A stretch of DNA of 64,000 bases, from positions 111,105,160 through 111,169,159 of the forward strand of contig NC_062219.1 in assembly GCF_902686445.1 (NCBI RefSeq). The letters run 5' to 3'. How positions within the stretch are numbered: the first letter of the stretch is position 1; each line of letters begins with the position of its first letter. Source of the DNA: Sciurus carolinensis (Eukaryota; Chordata; Mammalia; Rodentia; Sciuridae). The translations under genes and the position numbers were made by a program. Below the pieces are notes generated by a model, which did no database searches, was not told the origin of the DNA, and worked only from the letters and a program-made list of their open reading frames with translations. This document shows positions 60,602-64,000 of this stretch, piece by piece.

Positions 60602-60617
60602 TTGGGCATATGCCCAA
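60602..60617. other. Perfect 16-bp palindrome
   Basis: TTGGGCATATGCCCAA is its own reverse complement and has a CATATG E-box at its centre. It lies in a non-repetitive stretch. Confidence 0.9.
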
Positions 60618-63600
60618 TGTGTGGAGTATGTCTCCAGATCTGGAAATATTTTGACTGATTAGTTGGCAGAGTTCATGAGGACAGAGCCCAATGTCAGCCT
60701 CTGAATTTGCCCAGGTGCATTCAAGGTGGTAGTTGGGAACTGTGCCCCTGGTGAAATACCAGGGAGGGAGTTTTTAAGTTCACTCTCTGGCTTCGGATGT
60801 TCACAGCATGGTGTACAGCTTCTTGTCTATTCCAATTCAAACACTCGTGCAGATTTTACAATTTCCAGTAGAGAAGTAGGAGACTATATTTCTGGCTCAG
60901 ATTTTATTCTGCATTCCTGATCTAACCCAAAACACCCATTCCCATATTCCAGACTAATTATGTAAGAGCCTAATATGTAATAAGTTCTAGTTGACAGAGT
61001 TCCTCTGGGGACAGAAGAGAGCAGGGGAGATGAATAAAGCAAAGAAAGAAAGCTAGCCTGGTCTCTATGCTGAGTCTTTCTCTGAAGCCACTGTCCAAAG
61101 AAGACAGCATGAGGTTTTGCTTCTGATGTGGGTGAACTAACTTCACTTTTGATGACAAACAATATCTGTCATCCACACAGGTGACTCACATATAGCCAAA
61201 ATAAAATGATAATGAAGCAAAGCAAGGCAATATACAACTATGAGTCAATCTGTCACCTGCCACTTCTAGAAAATCAATTTAAAGCACATGCCTTCCTGAC
61301 TGACTGAAAGTACATTTCATGTACTACAGGCAGCACTTGATTTCTGAATATAACCAGTTCATTTGGCAGGATCCATATTCGTACAACTGAACTACACATA
61401 ATTGAGAAGTGAAAAGACCAAAATTAACATACCCACATGTCCTGAAATTAAGCTTTTATTTGAGAAATTTCTTTTTTAAACAACTGATGTGGTCATCGAA
61501 GAGCTAATTAGGTTTTGGGGGTTTGTTTTGGTTTTGTTTTTAAGCAAAGGACTAATATGAATGGCACTGTATTGCAATAGTTAACGCAGAAGGTAATATA
61601 GAGTAGAGATTGACCCGAGTTGATGCAGAGACCAACAGAGCAGTGATGTGGCCACTGCATTACCACAGGCAGGAGACCATCTTTGGCCCTGGCAATGAGA
61701 ATGGAAAAAACAAAGTGTATTCAAGAGATGTCTGACTATAGAAAAAGTAGAATAAGACTCTTAATGAGAGAAGAGTAAGTGGCAGCAAGTTTATAATTAC
61801 ATAGAACAGACAGTTGTTCTCAAGACTAAATTTGGTGTTCACATTCTTTCGGAGAACTTGCATGAAGTTTAAAGACTTAAGAAGGAAACTAATTTCAAGG
61901 GGATTTCCTGGTTATTGGGTGGGTGGGGCTTAATGCATAAGTAGCTTAAACTTAAATATAAAAAAGACATTCTAACTTTCTTAATGAACTTGTGGGAGTC
62001 TTTATATGACCAGAAATTCCCATGTATTATTATGCTGTTTTGATGAACAGATTGACTTTCTAAGCCATTAATGAATTTGGTCTTACATTACTGAAAATGA
62101 CTATCATGTAACCAAATCTCAAAATTTTGTCTTCATTAAAGCCATGCCTGCAGTAGTTTTGTGGCAGTATAAGTTCCAAAGCATCATTTTTCTTAATTTT
62201 AATTAGCAGCTTTTGTATGAACACATTATCTCCACCACTGCTTCTCCTCCCCCACTCCCCAAAAGAGACTATCAGGAAAGTACTCAGACTCCAGATTTTA
62301 TAAGACTCATTCAATGACATGTTAGCATTTTTTCCTATTTAACAGAAATCCAGTCATGCTGATTGTAGTGATGCTTCTAAATAGAGATTTGCTATGTAGT
62401 TTATTCTAACCCACACAGTCACTCCACCTCAAGGAGCTCTTCCAAGCTATAAGAAGCTCAGTCTCAATTTTAGACTTTTTTGCCCTTCCCTGCTAAGAGT
62501 CCCTCCTTCAGATTTATGAAAGAAAACATTTCTTTCTGTGAAACGTTTTTGTATACCCCATCTGGAAGTGTTTATTTCAGTGGCATGTAAGCTATCTGTG
62601 GATTTAGTTAGCACCAGACCCCCTTTTGTGTACTTCTGCCTTAAAATTTTTATAAATGATCTTATTGAATTTGTGCCAGTGTGCACATGGTTTGGCTGAT
62701 TGCTGCACATATCCTTTACCTGCCAGTCACCTTTGATTTATGTTCATTCTGCTAAGCTTTTGCCTTCCAAAAATGGTGCCACTGAACTGTCCTCTAAATC
62801 ATCTTATTGGCTAAATTACTCCAAGATGAGTTGGTATGTTTTTGGTTGCCTACAGACAGAAGAATTTATATTTTTCTGCCTCTACCCTCTTCTGGTAAAG
62901 CCACTTATAGAGAAGGATTTGGACAAGTTGTGTCATCGATCTCTCTATTCCAAATGAATACCATCTGAAACACTGTGCCAAGTCAAGACTAAAGTGATAA
63001 AGTGTTCATTGGCATTCACTTCTGTTGTGAGTCCTTCTTTTCAGATAAGTCTATGCCTTGAACTCAGTCTGATGTGGGGACTTATCCTTTTCAATTTTCA
63101 GAACAGGGGAAATAAAGTCTCTCAAATAAAATAAGTAAACTTTGTCAGAAAGGTAGAGGTTTTATAGGCTTTACATAGCTTTACTAGCTTGTGAGTTTTA
63201 TGATGTTTCCTGGAGAAAAGCAGGTGGCTTGGCAGTTACCTAAAATATTGGCTATTTATGGTAGTGGTTTCAAGGTGTCTCATATTCTAAAGAGGAATCT
63301 TGAAGAGCTAATTCTTAAGAATGTCTGAAAAAAATGATACATCATTTTGAACTAATTTTCTACATATTTATTGGTCCCCAAATATGCTGTTTAACTTGAT
63401 GTTATAGGTTACCACTGAATTTGCTAATGAGGATTTCAGTTTGTGTTGATAGAGCATGGCATTATGATATAATTTTTAAGTAGTCTCATACTCAAATATT
63501 TCACTTAAGCAAACTTTGTAAAGAACTTTCCTTTTTCTGTTTTATATGATGGTAGAGAGTATTTTCAAATGTTCATGATTACAGTGGTGTGGAAGCATTT

Positions 63601-64000
63601 AAAAAATACTTGGACTATGTGGACCTCCCATCATAGTTCACATACTACTATAAGCAAAGGTAGAACTTCTAGGCTCGGCTGCTATCTGTGTTCTCATCAA
63701 GCCTGGAGGTATTTTTCCAAAAGACTCCTGAGACTTCATTTATAGTCCTGAAAATTTATGTGGAGCTCCCTGTATTCTGCCCAGGTGAAACCTCTCAAGA
63801 GTATGTCTGTCATATCTTCACAGTTCAATCAGTCATGGTGCTGACATGCTTTTCAGAGAAAGAGCACGTGTAGGACTGCTGCTATTAGAAAATCAGCAGA
63901 GACGTAAGCACTGTATTCCCACTAAGATGTGACTTTTATTTTAACAAAGTAATCTTTAAAAGAGAATTTATATGTGTGTACGTATAGTCTCTTTTAAAAA

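Larger units (their letters stand above)
49214..64000 (+). other. SUPT3H intron after exon D, running out of the window
   Basis: Begins with GTACGT. I looked for the short canonical last exon (encoding the conserved NAYRRNGMAFLAC end) and did not find it, so it should lie beyond 64000. The stretches 49214-51154, 52660-53205, 53880-54700, 55712-56140, 57545-58670, 58857-60600 and 60620-64000 carry no repeat or exon I can name. Confidence 0.8.

Overview
This window is mammalian nuclear DNA, most likely from a squirrel (Sciuridae). It is AT-rich, contains a spliced gene with long introns, and is full of LINE-1 and short SINEs. The SINEs are tRNA-Ala-like ID elements and dimers of a 7SL-derived B1-like half joined to an ID-like half. 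To my knowledge that dimeric type (B1-dID) is characteristic of squirrels, dormice and relatives. The species cannot be fixed from the sequence alone.

The only protein-coding gene I recognise is SUPT3H, the mammalian Spt3 subunit of SAGA-type co-activator complexes, on the + strand. Four exons are visible: 22654-22729, 32639-32751, 33443-33550 and 49103-49213. All have AG/GT borders and join in frame. They encode roughly the last 40% of the protein, including its C-terminal TAF11-like histone fold. Earlier exons and the usual short last exon lie outside the window. A further open, phase 0-0 exon candidate at 37560-37727 would add 56 Ser/Thr/Pro-rich, basic-ended residues in the loop between helices 2 and 3 of that fold. 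A weaker candidate for an alternative last exon is at 56187-56267.

Layout: 1-456 is intron with a CA repeat. 468-7223 is a full-length but dead LINE-1 on the - strand, with an 11-bp target-site duplication, a YY1-type motif at its 5' end and a 5'UTR built of tandem ~69-bp monomers. 7224-22653 is intron with sparse SINE, MIR and L2-like relics. 22730-32638 is intron 1 of the visible part, with old L1 pieces, an L1 5'-half fragment (about 25890-28400) and a cluster of SINEs before the next exon. 33551-49102 is a 15.6-kb intron holding the cassette exon candidate, a 90-bp dispersed direct repeat, and a large old antisense L1 into which a 5'-truncated younger L1 inserted. That younger L1 is flanked by an unusually long (~108 bp) duplication. 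49214-64000 is the next intron, with three more antisense L1 fragments, several SINEs and mostly unique sequence.

There are no tRNA or rRNA genes, CRISPR arrays, operons or prokaryotic features. Most open frames in the window are L1 relics, low-complexity shadows or chance. Exon calls rest on reading frames, splice sites and recall of the family; repeat family names for the old elements are from recall and are marked with lower confidence.
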